Of a stretch of 64,000 nt of DNA, positions 1 through 12,935 are shown in pieces. Under the pieces are notes generated by a model that worked only from the letters and a program-made list of their open reading frames with translations, was not told the DNA's origin and made no database searches. The translations under genes were made by a program, and so were the position numbers. This DNA comes from Pithys albifrons albifrons (Eukaryota > Chordata > Aves > Passeriformes > Thamnophilidae), in contig NC_092461.1 in the NCBI RefSeq assembly GCF_047495875.1, forward strand, positions 90,030,431 to 90,094,430, given 5' to 3'. How positions within the stretch are numbered: the first letter of the stretch is position 1; each line of letters starts with the position of its first letter.

Positions 1-794
1 CTTACATTAAACTATCTCTTTTAACACCCTTGTTAGGAACATCTCAGAAGTACTGATTGCAAAGCAATTATTTGAGTTCCAAAATGAGCCAACAGTGAGT
101 TGTTAATTGCCTCTGAAAATAAAGCCCCAGTTGTACAGACTGAACCACAAGAGTGAATCTTCACAGTCAGTTCAACAGACTTCCAAGTGGACACTAGCAT
201 CAGCCTACATGGCTCAGCTTGCCAGAACAAGGATGAGTGTTAAATTACAAGCTTTGTACTCATGGCAAGTACGTTAATAAAATAAATAAATATAGATCCA
301 TTTTGTTTTTGGCAGCATGGCAACCCCACACAAAACCTTCAAAACCTATTTTCATATTGGGTTCACCCTAATATTATTTAAAAATATCAAATCAATAGCA
401 CCCTTTAATGTTTAACCAAACAGTCACACTTGTCCCTGGTTAAACTCTGTGAACACTGGAAAAGAACCAGAGATTAATATGGTTGAATGAATTTGGCTTT
501 TAACCTAGACAATAAAATTTACTAGTTTAAGAGCTTATATCCCAACTGGCAATGTAAGGATGCCTTAGGGTACACTCTGGTTTTTGCCAACACCACATAT
601 CCACCTTTGCAATTTTAAAATAAATCTCTGACTTTTATTTACACATGTGCAAGCACACACTATATTTATATTACCAAAAAAAATCAACACTGACTTGCAA
701 GGGTTAATAATATGATGCCTGCTAACGTATAACCTCGATACTATAGAGGACTACAAATAACCTAATTCTACAAAGCTGGAACTAGGAGAAGGAG
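1..794. other. AT-rich noncoding stretch
   Basis: No recognisable gene, RNA or transposon. Open frames here are short and have no domain features. Several A/T homopolymer patches are present (for example 681-688). Confidence 0.5.
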
Positions 795-891
795 GGGAAA
801 AGGGAAAAGGGAAAAGGGAAAAGGGAAAAGGGAAAAGGGAAAAGGGAAAAGGGAAAAGGGAAAAGGGAAAAGGGAAAAGGGAAAAGGGAAA
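795..891 (+). repeat. (GGGAAAA)n heptamer microsatellite
   Basis: Almost 14 uninterrupted copies of the 7-base unit GGGAAAA. The plus strand is pure purine and the minus strand pure pyrimidine, so the tract could form triplex or slipped structures. The near-perfect copies suggest recent expansion. The minus-strand reading FPFSL... is a repeat artefact, not a protein. Confidence 0.97.
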
Positions 892-1535
892 TCTGCTCTT
901 TATCAATGTAAAAGAAGCAGAAATACTGAACAACTACAGGATTCTGAAGTCAATGTATTAAATTGCATTCTTATCTTTGGCATTAAGTTCATCATACACT
1001 TACTGTTATTCCAGTGAACAAGTACCTTTTTTTAACAACACTTACTTAGGTGTCTTCTGTCATATTTGAGGAACTAGAGAAAACAATCTGTTTCTAAACC
1101 CATCACAATGACAATATTGCCTTCATTTTCCCATGACCCAACAAGGCATGTACCATTTTCGTTAACAACTGAGCTGTTACTTATAAAAATTTATTTAGAG
1201 CATGAAGGTCTATGTCCTGTATGCACAGAGGACCTAACTGGCCTGAACTAGACCCCTGAATTCTCCACATTGTTGGGAAGAGATGGCAAAGAGTTGAGGA
1301 AAATCCAGCTCACCATGTCATGAAGGAGACAAGGGGACAGAAGCACATCACACTGAACTGTCATAAACACCAACCGTTCTATACCATTTTGCGTGGCCAA
1401 AGATACACTTGTACCTAACAAGGCTGCAGGTATTTTGTTCACATGATTTAAAACAGATGCTCAGCATCAATAACAGACCCAAACCCAACAATTTCATATT
1501 TTTCAAGTCCTGGCCTGATAAGAACAACCCTTTTT
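892..1535. other. noncoding, no supported feature
   Basis: Unique AT-rich sequence. On the minus strand an open stretch (about 1302-1420) ends at a GTGAGC donor-like site, but its upstream acceptor is weak and the peptide is not recognisable, so no exon is called. Confidence 0.4.
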
Positions 1536-1572
1536 TGTGTGTGTGTGTGTGTGTGCGCGCGTGCGTGCGCGC
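1536..1572 (+). repeat. (TG)n/(CG)n alternating tract
   Basis: Thirty-seven bases of strict pyrimidine-purine alternation: TG repeats, then CGCG, then mixed TG/CG. Such tracts are prone to Z-DNA. Preceded by a T run. Confidence 0.95.
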
Positions 1573-2715
1573 CCAGGCAATGCCAAGCTTAGGATGACTG
1601 AGTCATAATATCACCCTATAAGGCCAGGCTGGGTAACCACTGCTAACACTGGCAAACTCCTACTCGCAAGAAAGTGCCTCTCAAGTAACCAAGACTCCTC
1701 AGATGACTAAGAAGTGTTCACTGATGTCAGTAAAGATTAACCAGTGAGGGCTCTGAAGGTATTATTTTGTAGTGGGGCGTGTGTGTGCATACACTCAGGA
1801 GCAGACATGACTCCCTAAAAGCCACAAATTCATCATCAACCTACAAGGCAGTATGGGTTACAGGAAAAGCTGTCAGAAAGTAAGATAAATGATCCTATGC
1901 CATGACCTCAAGGTAGGAATAACCTCAGTGTAGGCCATGCCTACCAATACCAGGATCAAAATGACACAGGGAATACAGGGCTGAAGTACACAGAGGCACA
2001 AGACAAATGCCATGAGCATATCCCCTTCTGCTACCCCAGTTACCTGCCATCCTGCTACACTTTCTATGCCACAGTGCATATTCCACACATGTAATGCCAA
2101 GCTCTAATCTCAGATATGCTGTTGTAAATTTAAATTAACATGACTGAAGTCACTGGAGAACCAACAAAATGCAGAGCAACAGAGCAATGCTTAGTCTCTG
2201 GGGTCGAGCTGATGCAACGTCTTAAAGTGATGGAATTTGTATCATTTTCTGACTATTGCCTAGAAGAAATTACAATGCCATTTACAGATCCACAAGATGT
2301 GGCACTACTTTGCTCCCAGCTGCACTGGTCAGAAAGTACATAAAAGTAAGCTTTGTATCTGTGCATATTTACTATGCCAGCAGCTCTCACTAATAGGCTG
2401 AATTACCACTCAAAAAGTTGCTGCAGCTGTTTGCAAAGGCAGAGTATCTTTGCAGTGAAAGTAAATTTCATAAACAATACTTAAATCCAAGACTGAGAGC
2501 TGTACTCACATGGGTATACTCATACTACATGGCATGCCAAACTTGTTCCTCCTTGGCTGCTCTCATCTCTTGTGTGACTTTTCACTACTACTTCTCTATA
2601 ACAGACACAAATAGAGAGGGGTAATGAGCCACCCTCATTTTTTCCAGGTAGCTGGCAGGTTAATGTCTGGGATGGCCCAGGGACATTGTCATTGACCACA
2701 TTTCTGGGTACTCAC
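1573..2715. other. noncoding, no supported feature
   Basis: No transposon or RNA gene recognised. A hydrophobic minus-strand frame lies at 1873-2100. Its phase does not join to the exon candidate at 2716-2834, so it is not annotated as coding. Confidence 0.4.
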
Positions 2716-2834
2716 AGCACCACCACACAGGCAGCCATCAGTACCAGGAAGACTGGCCAAATTTTGCCAAGTATTGTGTATACACATTCAAACACCAGAT
2801 GAGGATCAAATGCTGAAGTTGGCTTCCTCCCACT
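2716..2834 (-). other. candidate coding exon with a membrane segment (unidentified)
   Basis: Seen: on the minus strand a frame open for the whole interval ends at a good donor (GTGAGTACC, first intron base 2715). Two acceptors are possible. TTTTACTAG before 2834 gives a 119-base exon. CTTCAG before 2812 gives 97 bases but has a poor pyrimidine tract. The encoded peptide runs from FDPHLVFECVYTILGKIW into a hydrophobic run PVFLVLMAACVVV that could be a transmembrane helix; the other two frames are stopped. An acidic/aromatic stretch before a helix is seen in polytopic proteins such as DHHC acyltransferases, but I do not recognise this protein. Context: it is on the same strand as the possible first exon at 15.9 kb. 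The 97-base version would join that exon in frame (phase 1), but across a 13-kb intron and with the weaker acceptor. It could also be chance. Confidence 0.22.
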
Positions 2835-4880
2835 CTAGTAAAATGCACAGGAAATTCAATGCTAATAGTTTATTACTATGAAGAGGGCTGTGATAATTAA
2901 CATACATTTATTAGCATTTAATTCGACAGCAGATATGCTTTGGAGAACTTTAATGATCCATTAATGGATCCATACAACCACATATGCACAGAGAAGATAC
3001 AATCAAGTCCTGGGACTTATTCTTACAATGTGTTTGTACACATCCCAGAACAGCAGCAACAGATCATCACTGCTACTGGGTGCCATCATATGACAACATC
3101 TTATAATTATACTCTCTTGATAAATCGTAATCATTTGTAAGCCTAAATCGCTGACTTTGTGTCAGATAAAAACAGATGCCTGCTGTGTTCCCACACACCT
3201 CTACCTGACCATCACGTTGTGGTTTGATTTAGAGGATGACTGTTAGCAAAAGAAGTGATCAAAACTAAAGAACTCTGGAAAAAGGAACTGCTCTAAGTCC
3301 TAATTTTATCTCCTTTGTAACTCTGAAAACAAAGTTATTCTCTTTAACAGACCAGAAACATTATCTCCAGCACATTCTTTGTAAGAGTAATCAGACTTAA
3401 AGTTGTAGCACTAAAAGTTACATCTAGAAAATGTGCTTTCAGGACAGACTCATTCCAGTATTCACAGAAAAGACGAGATGAATAAAAGGCTTCCCAAGTA
3501 CATTTTTTTTTAATAGCTGTTTTTGCTGATGCACATCTTTCACAAACCTAACTAGTCCTAACAAATTCAATTTATTCACAGCAATTTCTCGGTTTCCTTT
3601 TTTAAGGAAGTTTGCTACAAGTGCCAGAAATTAATCAGCCTCGGTGCCTGTTAGCATCCTGCCTGATATTCTGGCCCTTCTGTGCCAGCAGCCTGGTTCC
3701 TCAGCACAGCTTCGTCCTTCTCACAGGGCCCTTGCAACACTCATATCGCTCCCATTTTCATCCTGAACGTAAACTGAAGTAACTGCACAGAAGAAAAATT
3801 CACTTATTTCACGTACATGCAAACACACATGCTCAGCCAACCTCCTCTTCTCTGCTTAAAATCTCCTCTCCATTATTCCCACTACCACTCTAATTTTTCC
3901 CAGGGACCCTGGTGCTGAAGCAGCTAAGAACCAGACAAAACCACCAGGTATCTCCCATATCCTTCTCCTGCACTGCTCTGCACGCTCCCATTCTCATGCT
4001 GCTGAGGGATGGCAGAGAATACCCAGCAGACCAGTGCCATGGGAAATAAAACAAGATCTCAGACAACATTAACCCATTCCAGACATCCAGAAGTGCTGTA
4101 CAGGAACATGATGACTGGGGAAGTTCCAGCCACCACCTCAGCCTCACCCCTCATGAAGAGAAGTGTCACCAAAGGGAAATGATTCTTTTAACACCTTAAC
4201 AAAAGTAACTACAGATTTCTGCCACGGTAATTTCTGACTAACAAAGTACAGAGTCACCATCTAAAGAAACTCACTGTTCCTAGGTATACGGGAAAGTGCC
4301 TTCAATGGTCTCCACAGCTTCTCCAAACACCCATTTTCTCCCCCTTATTTCTGACTGATCTTGTTACATTCTCATTTCCTTTAAGGCTGTGTTCAGCTCT
4401 CACTCTGTTTACCTCTCCTCCAGCTTTTGATGCATCTTCTGCCTGTATCAGCTCTTTACTGCCTCTAAGCAAGGAGACTGATGCCAGCCATGAAACAGCT
4501 AACAGATCTTTATAAGTGAACCACCTCATACTGGCATAGTTCTGCTACTCCAAACACAAGGTGTCATTACTTTACTTGTGGGTGGAACCACATAAGGAGT
4601 AACTGGTTATCTGGTCTTCAATAAACTTGACAGAGTTTGCTGTAAGACACTGCAAGAAAACTTGAGTAATCCTAGTCAAAATTCATTAGACCCTAACAAC
4701 ATGGAAGGAAAGCAGGGATGACTGTGGGAAGAGCACCTTTATTACTTCTCCACAAAATTATTTTTACATATTTTTCCACATGCACATATGCTATACCTAC
4801 CTGTTGAAGAGAGTTTAGCTCAAGAGAGTGCTCCTCTTCCATGGGGATCACAGAGGACAAAGACTCTCCTGGTTTTTTTT
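2835..4880. other. noncoding, no supported feature
   Basis: Mixed unique sequence. A minus-strand frame at 3890-4147 is tryptophan- and serine-rich without domain signature and is taken as chance. No repeat family recognised. Confidence 0.4.
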
Positions 4881-5168
4881 TCCTGTGCAGAGAAGTACCA
4901 ACTCAGAGGACAGTATTCCCAACCCTACAGAGCCAGCAGGACTGCTGAAAGCTCCACACACACTGTAGAGTAACCTGTGCTGGGTCTGCACAATGAACTG
5001 CTAGAGACAGGACTCGAAACAAACTTCAGAGAAACTTCTTGGCTGCAAACACTGCCCTTGGCTGCTCATCCTTCACCAAGTCCATTACACTCTCTCTCCC
5101 ATCCTCCAGGAGCACAAAACTCACAGAAGAGCCACATAAAGCAGGTAACCATCTGTCTCTCTCTCCAG

Positions 5169-5270
5169 TCTGATGATACAGGTTTTGATCCTTGGACACC
5201 GGTCCTGGAGTCTGCAGGAGGCTTGGACAAGTTTTTCACAAGGACAGAAGAGGATCTAGTCTTTAGAAGG
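5169..5270 (+). other. candidate coding exon (unidentified)
   Basis: Seen: a strong acceptor (CTGTCTCTCTCTCCAG, ending at 5168) and a good donor (GTAAGG at 5271) bracket 102 bases, exactly 34 codons, open in frame. The peptide starts SDDTGFDPWTPVLESAGG and ends in an acidic/basic mix (TEEDLVFRR), a protein-like composition unlike most chance frames here. Two more strong acceptors lie just upstream: a long T/C tract ending TGTGCAG near 4890, and CCCATCCTCCAG near 5109. After the first, a frame stays open for 25 codons before a stop. I do not recognise the peptide and cannot chain these pieces. It could be an exon of an unrecognised plus-strand gene, an old pseudogene fragment, or chance. Confidence 0.22.
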
Positions 5271-8200
5271 GTAAGGAACTAGCCTGATATCATATCTCAA
5301 GGATCCCATTTCATTTTTTGCCACCAGCTTGCCAAACTGGTCAGTCCCTAGTGGATTCCTCGTTAGCTAGTCTCTTCCACTCCTCCATCAAACCAGGTCA
5401 GTATTTCTTTTCTTAAACTTCTTGTTCTCTACCTAATTTTCCGTCAGAGCCAAGGACACAAGAACAATTAAGAGTCTCTCTGCCGATCCTGTGCAGTGCT
5501 TCAAGTATAGCTAAAAAGTTGCAGATCTCTTCACCTGCCATTTCACTTGGCAAGTACTGAAGAACCAAGCAAATGTCACTAGGTTATCTCAAACTGTACA
5601 CCAGGACAAGGCAGCAAAGAGTGTGAAAGTCACAGCATCCCATGAGCCAGAGAGCAAAAAGTAAGAGTAATACCTAAAGGAGTACATCATGACTCTCATC
5701 TCTCATGAGGACTCAGAGGGGATGCCCTGGTTTGCAAGTCTATCCCTAACTCAGAGATGAATGCATGACTTGCAAAACATAGGTAGCAGTAAGAAGATTT
5801 TGTAATGCAGGGGTACCCACGGTTTGTTTGCAAGTTAGAACAGGACACACAGAAGCCACCAGTCTATTGTACAGACTGTACAGCATATACATTGTCATGA
5901 CTCAAAAATGCCTTAGGTTCTGCACTGAAACAGGAGACGCAACAGCAGGCAACTCAGCAATAGGCATTTAAAATTTTGTGCTTAGTGGCCTGCGCAAATT
6001 TCACAGATTACTTTACCACTTTCACTGTGTTTTTCAGACTTTTAACAAGCTAACCTATCCTTTTACAATACAGGGGCTCGTAGGACGTCTACCTCAGAAT
6101 ATAAAAATCTGGGGAGGAAAGGCTGCTCACAGTCTACAGGCCACTTCTGAGCTACAGACACCCTCCCTTTAAGTGCGTGAAACTTTGAAGTGAAATATTA
6201 GCAATCCTTGCCTTTTGGACTGCTTACTTTTGTGATGGCAACCTATAATCCCTAATCAACCTAGAAAATAAATGACTGATAAACCAATCTGCTTGTAACC
6301 CCATTAACAGATTCTGGCTTCAGTATCAACAGGGTAATTTGCTGAGACTATTTTTAATCCCGACTGCTAAACCATTAATCCCACAATTTCCACACAGTAT
6401 TCCCCCCACAACCCCCCAAATTCACCAAGAATTTTGCAACTCATTATAAAGCAGATAAATAAGTAACATTTGCAAATATACACCTCCTGGCACTGGAAAA
6501 CTGAAAGACTCCGATTACTTGGTTGATCCCGTTTAAAGCCATTACTTTCTAATTGGAAGGAGTCATTCAGAAGCAAAGCTGTGTGTCTGGCATGTCACTT
6601 GACACCTGGTACATACTGCTCATGATAAGATGAACTCTCCAATATGCTTGCCACAAGGAGAAGTGGGTTATTTCATCATACCATCAATAGTCACAGCTCT
6701 CTACTAAAATCAGTTCCAATTTAATGGGACCAAGGTTATCAACATAAATTGTCATGTTTTCTCAAACTGGCATTAAAACGCCTTCCAACTATCATTATTA
6801 ATGTCAATATAAATTATGCATTGAAGATCACAGCATTCATTACAGAGGTAAAATTTACCTGGAGGGAAAGGAAAAAAGAGACAAACAGAGCAAATCTAAT
6901 TAAAGTAAGTATTTATAGATTTTGTACAGCTTTTCTCTGTAGTGATGAAAACACTTCTTTAAAAAGGGTCTTAAAAGAAGCCCTCACAGAGCCATCAAAA
7001 ACAGTACCAAGAAAGTATTGTGTTAATCAGTCAAAGGTACAGTAACACACAGGATGTTGCAAAGGGACTGACATGATAATACACAAGACTGGTAGTTTAT
7101 CCAAGGATGTATCAGTGTGCTAGCACAACAATCTGGAAGACAGACCCTTGGTTTCTCATAAGCAGCTACACACAGGAGGAAAGGCTGTATTTAGTGTTGG
7201 ATGGGTGGTGTGCAATGCTCCTTTCAATTTCTATAAATTATTACACTGTCAGCCATTCCTAATTGGTATACATTAACTTTCAAACATCACATTGAAATTA
7301 GAAGCTTAGCAGTTTTTCAGTGTACTTACAGACACTTCACACAAACACATGAGTAACCTTGTTGAAATATCTTAGAATTTCAAGGTTAAAAGAAATTACT
7401 TTAAGAGACAGATGGTGAGCAACTGGAACCTCACTGAGGAGTGCCACTGACTTCTCAAAGTTCTCACGCCACATGCCATATGGGACTAACTCTTATTTAG
7501 TGTGCACCTTGGAACCTCAGAGAAGAGCTTCATCTCCTAAAATCCTGAAGATATGCATAGATAGGATGGCATGGGGGGAAAAGCCCAAAAAGGCAACTCT
7601 CGGTGGCTTCAAACCCAAAGGGAGAATATGCTATCTTATTTCCCTAACTGCATAGTTTAAGTCAATCCTTAAGCCACCTGATTCATGGTTTTATCATACT
7701 TGTGGCTGCCAATAATGGTACCAGCTCACCAATACAGGTGCCTCTCAGTCTATCACGAAGGAAGCCAGAATGCATTCATTAAAACAGACAACTAAGCAAC
7801 CTCTGTGTAAAGACTGAAGCACGAGGAGGGGGAGAGAAAGTCCTTGCAAGCACATACTCAACCATCAAAGGAGCAGCTCTAGTTTCAGCCAGCAGAGACT
7901 GTAACACCTCACCCCGCAATCCTTTACAACACACCGTGTCACTGGCTATTGTTCATAACTCTTCCCGCAAATCATTTCAACATTCAAGAGACCGACTATT
8001 TCTTAAGAAAACTATTTCAGAAGGGAAAAATACTGCTTACTCATGAACCTGGTATCATTGTAACAATGAGGCAAAACAGCTAAAGACAATTACATTGCAC
8101 AATCCTAAATGCATCATTTATTGTACCAGATTTCAGGAAAAGAACATTCTTAAACATTGAAATAAATCAGAGCATAAATGTGATTTGTTGTCAGCTCATA

Positions 8201-8550
8201 CAATATGGGTTAAATGCTAGCGTATGGTGAATGCACATGTTACCCTTTTAAAAACAAAGAACATGGCTAATTTCATTCCTAATTCTATTTTTAAATAAAT
8301 AAACATGATTATTTAAAAATTAGGCTACAATTGTGGCTAAAATACCTCAATTTTCAGCAGCCCTTCTCCCTCTTTTTACTACTTCACTGCTCACCATCTT
8401 TTTTAAAAAGACAAGGAAAAATTACTATTCAGTTAGCTTTATCCCTGTAATAAACCAAAACAAGCATTTCTATGCAGTGTAAAAATAGTGACAAGCCAAC
8501 TCACCGTTCTTCCTTTATTATACCTGCCGGAAAGCAAAGCATGCATGTGA
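5271..8550. other. noncoding, no supported feature
   Basis: AT-rich, no recognised repeat family or gene. The part around 7880-8060 has several CpGs and compact non-repetitive sequence and could be conserved, but nothing specific can be claimed. Confidence 0.4.
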
Positions 8551-8597
8551 ATGTGTGTGTGTGTGTGTGTGTGCGCGCGCGCGCGTGTGTGTGTGTA
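8551..8597 (+). repeat. (TG)n(CG)n(TG)n alternating tract
   Basis: Forty-seven bases of strict purine-pyrimidine alternation with a symmetric layout: TG repeats, a CG core near 8573-8585, then TG repeats. The CG core flanked by TG is a strong Z-DNA-type sequence. CG this far from the islands survives despite the usual CpG loss. Confidence 0.95.
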
Positions 8598-11500
8598 ATG
8601 CATTAAAACTCACTGACATACAATCCGGTTTTCAGAAAACACTCCCAACAGGACCTGCCTGATAGACAGAGCTCTCGTTTTCTCTGCATCCCCCAGCATG
8701 TACTGAGACATACAGTTTCAACACACTCCCAGCCAAAAAAACAACAAAAAAAGGACCTAAGGAAACACCTATGAAATACACACAGGTTAGCTGGAGTAGA
8801 TATTGTTGGTTTGAAAACTGTCTGTCCAGCCTCTGTGCTGAGTACTTGTTTTTATCATTATACTATAAATGAAACATGTCAGGTGTCTAAAAATAGCTAC
8901 AAATTGTAATTACATATGCTTTGTAGTTTCTGTTTTACTTTGAAAAGAAGATTAAAAGCTAGATTATTTTAGAAACCAGCCTTAAAGATTTGGGGAGCCA
9001 CAAAATTCTTCTACTTTGTAATTTGGAGTACACTGCTGGAAAACATTTCCTTTGGGACATAAATATGACAGCCCCATCATGAAGAAGCAACCTCCCAACA
9101 CCATACAGTGAGATAGCAAGAAAGAAAAGGGAGAAGTGAGGACAAAAAAAAAAGTAATTTCTTAGAGATTCTAAGAGTGCCCTGATTACGGATGTAATAC
9201 TATAAGCTTTAATTAGGAGCTAAGTGCTCTGCGCTAAATTCATCCTCACACACTGTACTGTAAATTCAGTCACCCTGCTAAAGTTACCTTGGGTTTACAG
9301 CAATTGTACAACAGCAATGCCTGGCCTACAGCTTCTGCAACAGCCCTTAATAAAACATGGATTTTGTTGAGCAAGCGTGAAGCCATGCAATATCCTGCTG
9401 ATACAAATTAAGTTCTTTTCCATAAGCAATCATTTAAATGAAAGGTTAGCGAAAATTAATTTTAAGTAGTCATCAGAAGGCAAGCTGTCTTGAATCTACA
9501 GAAAAGAGCCTCTGTTCCTCCATAAGACTTAAAACAGTTCAGACCAGAGTCTTCGGCAGTTGCTGTCCCAGCGTCCCTGCAACGGGCACTACGTGCAATG
9601 TTAGCTCCCAACTCAGGAGTGGTAATCAAACAACTTATCTTACAGCAGCGACGTCCTACTTTATTATACCTGCAAGAATTTATTAGGCAATAAATAGTTC
9701 AGTAACAACTTAAAGAGACGCAAGTATTGTCCATCCTTATGCTAATTTAATCTCAGAACACATGCTTAATGCCCTGAGTCTGTTTGTATAAGGGCTATTG
9801 GCGTAATAGTTTCAGGAACACAAGAAGAAACTGCTAACATGAAGTGTGTAACAACACTGATGGGCCTCTTCAGATAACCAATATGTAAACAACATCAAAA
9901 AAATGAACAACCAGCATTGAGTAATCATCGCATCAAAAAAAATCCAGAGCTCGCTGGCTTCAAATGGCAAAGCAGGTTCAGCAGATCAAGAGACTGAACA
10001 TTTGCTGACTAACAGTTACGTAATGAAAGTCAACATTTGCAATGAAGTCATCATCCTAATGAAAGCCGTGGCAGAGTTAACTACCTGGACCGTAATCCAC
10101 AAGCAGGTTTTAATGCAGGCTCACTAACATAATATTTACTAGAATCACTCCAGCTGGAAAAGGAAAGGAAGTTTCATTTACTTTTAACGCAGAAATGACA
10201 ATCAAGAAATACTGCTATCTGTTAAGCTGTTCTAACTCCCAAGTACTGCACTGATGACACCCAGAGAGTTTCTGTGCAGTTACAGCAGGTGACTGAAAAA
10301 CAGAATGTTGCCTTCAGTGTCTGAGTCAGAATAGCTTTATCCTAGCACTAAAGTCTATAAATATTTGCAGCACATAAGATGTCTGATTTGAAAAGGCAAT
10401 GTTGCTCCAAGTTTCAAATATTTGTATTGCAAATATCTAATCAAATAAATGTGATTTTTTTTCCTAGGTTGTTTTTTGGGGGAGGTTTTGCCATGCTGTA
10501 ATTAGGCATCTGGATTAAGTTTATGGCTACAGAAAAAAACCCAAATGACCATAATAAGTTTTAGCTAAATAACTGCTGATACAATTAAGGATTTCAGATT
10601 TGCACACAGAAACTGTAACTGCACCCAGAATCACCCTCATGCAACTCCCGGTAGTCAACAGGAATGGCAGGTGTGCTTATTTTAGGGGGCAGCACTGGGT
10701 TTAAAAGCAACAAGACAATTTACAGGATGATTGCACACACCCAGCTGAAGAACATCACACTTCTGTGAGAAACAGTAGTAAGACCATTTCCTTTTTCTGT
10801 GCAGAAATCAAATGCCCATTCAGGCTTAAAAGGTATGTATCTACAAATTTGTACTTGTGTCTCAAAAACTTAAACAGGTACATTTTCTTGTAAAATTTGC
10901 AAGCTTGGACAAGTTGTTTCCTGGAAAATGCAATTATATTGCATTTCAGCTTTCTATTTTGATGACTTTAAGAAACGATATAGTCAAATCCAAATCTTCG
11001 GCATTGGTTCATTTTGCATACTGCATGTAATTCCAGAGAAGTCCTGGAAGTTCTGGGCCCAAATTTAAGTCTTCACAGAAGTGACAGGTTTCGAGTCATC
11101 CTAACTGTTGAAATCACCTGCACACAAAGACCTCAACAAAAAAATCCAAATAAACAGACTGTCCAAAGTTTGTAAGAGTTGGTGACTACTCCATTTCTTC
11201 GAGGATACTCTTCCAGATCCCCTCTAGTGCCAACACCCACAGCAAGGTGCATTTTAAAGGTTACTGATTTGTTGGCCAACTGAAGCCAAGGACGTAGCTT
11301 CTTAAAGTGATCTGTGACGTGTTAAGAATATGAACACTCTCCATTGGTAACATGAGGGATCAGTTCAACGGGTATTGATTCAGTACAGTGGCACAATCAT
11401 TTTCAACTCCTTCAATAAGTACTTCTGTACTGATAATTGCTATTGTTAAACCTGGGTGACAGCACAATACTATGACCAACTATAAAATCATATGATGAAC

Positions 11501-12600
11501 CTAATTTCTAAAGCAAAGACATTAGTCATTGTCACAGGAAAACTTTTAATCTATGAAAGTTGAATGTCACTCCTCTTGCTCCATTCCAGGAAGACATAAT
11601 TACTGAGGTCACTCTCAATCAACAGTAGCTAGACTTCACCCTAGTGATGCAAACCATTTTCTTTTCTATGATGCACAGAGAAGTAGTCGTTCACATTCAT
11701 GAAGGGACTGTATGCAGCTCTTGGCACATACTGTCTCACATAGCTGTGCTGAGCTTAGATAGGGCCGTGCTAACAAAGATCACTCTTCTCTTTTAACATG
11801 CTTTAGATCATTATTTAGGACAACTGTATTCTCACTGATGCTTTATTTTTTATTTTTTCCCTCCTTGTAAGCATCACCTTTGCATATTAAACTACAAATT
11901 TTAGAGGGGGGTTACAATGCCCTATTGTTCACGCAGACCACAAAGCCCTTATCACTAACTAGGTGTCACTTCAACACCACTTAGTTTTATAGCAACGAAA
12001 GGCTTGAAAACAAACCCCCGGAAAGAATTTGTAGAGATAGCTAAAAACCAGTTTTCACCAGCAGCTAGTAAAGGTTTGCATGCATCGAGTAACACAGAGC
12101 CCCACACAAATGACTTTATTGTACAGAACTCATTCACGATGGCTATGGCAGCTACTCATTTAACACTAAAGTTATCTCCTGGAACATCCACACCATGATA
12201 CTACTCACACCACAGGTGCTCTTGCACAACTTCAGCTTCCAGTTTCACCAAGGAGGAAGCTCCAAAAACCACTGCGGCCCACCCTGGCAGGACAAGATGG
12301 GATGCACAGAGCAGTGCCCACCAGGCTGCCTGTGGGTTTGGGTGACTGAGGTGAAGGACATGTTGGCAGGAAACAAAGCAGCAGCGCCCACTGAGAGATA
12401 ATTTACCCTGCCCAGCTGCCGAAGATAAAACTACTGAAGCAAAACTACCAAAATACTGCCCACCTCAATGAAACTTCTGCTCCCATCATCACCACCCTCC
12501 CCAGCACTGCTCCCTCTGCCAAATCCCCAATAAAATACCCAAAAGTAAATTACCATGCAGTTATTTTTGTCCCACTAGCAGCAGCCAGCCAGGGGGAGCA
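8598..12600. other. noncoding; possible conserved blocks at 9.56-9.76 and 10.0-10.14 kb
   Basis: No gene or transposon seen. Two sub-blocks are compact, non-repetitive and carry several CpGs in an otherwise CpG-poor stretch (about 9560-9760 and 10000-10140). This is compatible with conserved regulatory DNA upstream of the CpG islands, but no alignment was available. Confidence 0.3.
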
Positions 12601-12654
12601 AGCACGTGGCAGGGGGGTTGCTGCTGCATCCAAGGTGTAGTACCACTCGCACCC

Positions 12655-12935
12655 ACCTGTGGACACAGCCCGTGTGCCACACGCATGCACCTGCCCCAGT
12701 GAGGCATACCTACACCCCTGCACTCGTGTGACCCCCATTCTGCCATGCACACACATACCCGGCAGGACCTACAGGCACACATCTGGCTCATGTACAGCAA
12801 TGGAACATACCCCATCCCTGCTCTGCATGTGGGCACACACATCTATCCTGCTTGCCCTAACACCCTTCCCTGCCCTGCGTGCAACAGCATGCTCCCTGGC
12901 ATGTACATACACGTGCCCCCCAGCCACACACCTTC
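12655..12935 (+). repeat. CA/C-rich degenerate repeat
   Basis: The plus strand is dominated by short words such as GCACAC, TGCAC, CACACG and CCCTGC, repeated imperfectly. The overlapping open frames on both strands, rich in Cys/Thr/His or Val/Cys/Met, come from this composition. It resembles a decayed (CA)n-type minisatellite rather than a gene. Confidence 0.5.

Noticed and set aside
751..933. Repeated FPFSL peptide on the minus strand
   Set aside because: Direct translation of the GGGAAAA heptamer microsatellite.
1873..2100. Hydrophobic minus-strand frame next to the membrane-exon candidate
   Set aside because: Attractive as a following exon, but the intron phases do not match and its own donor is weak.
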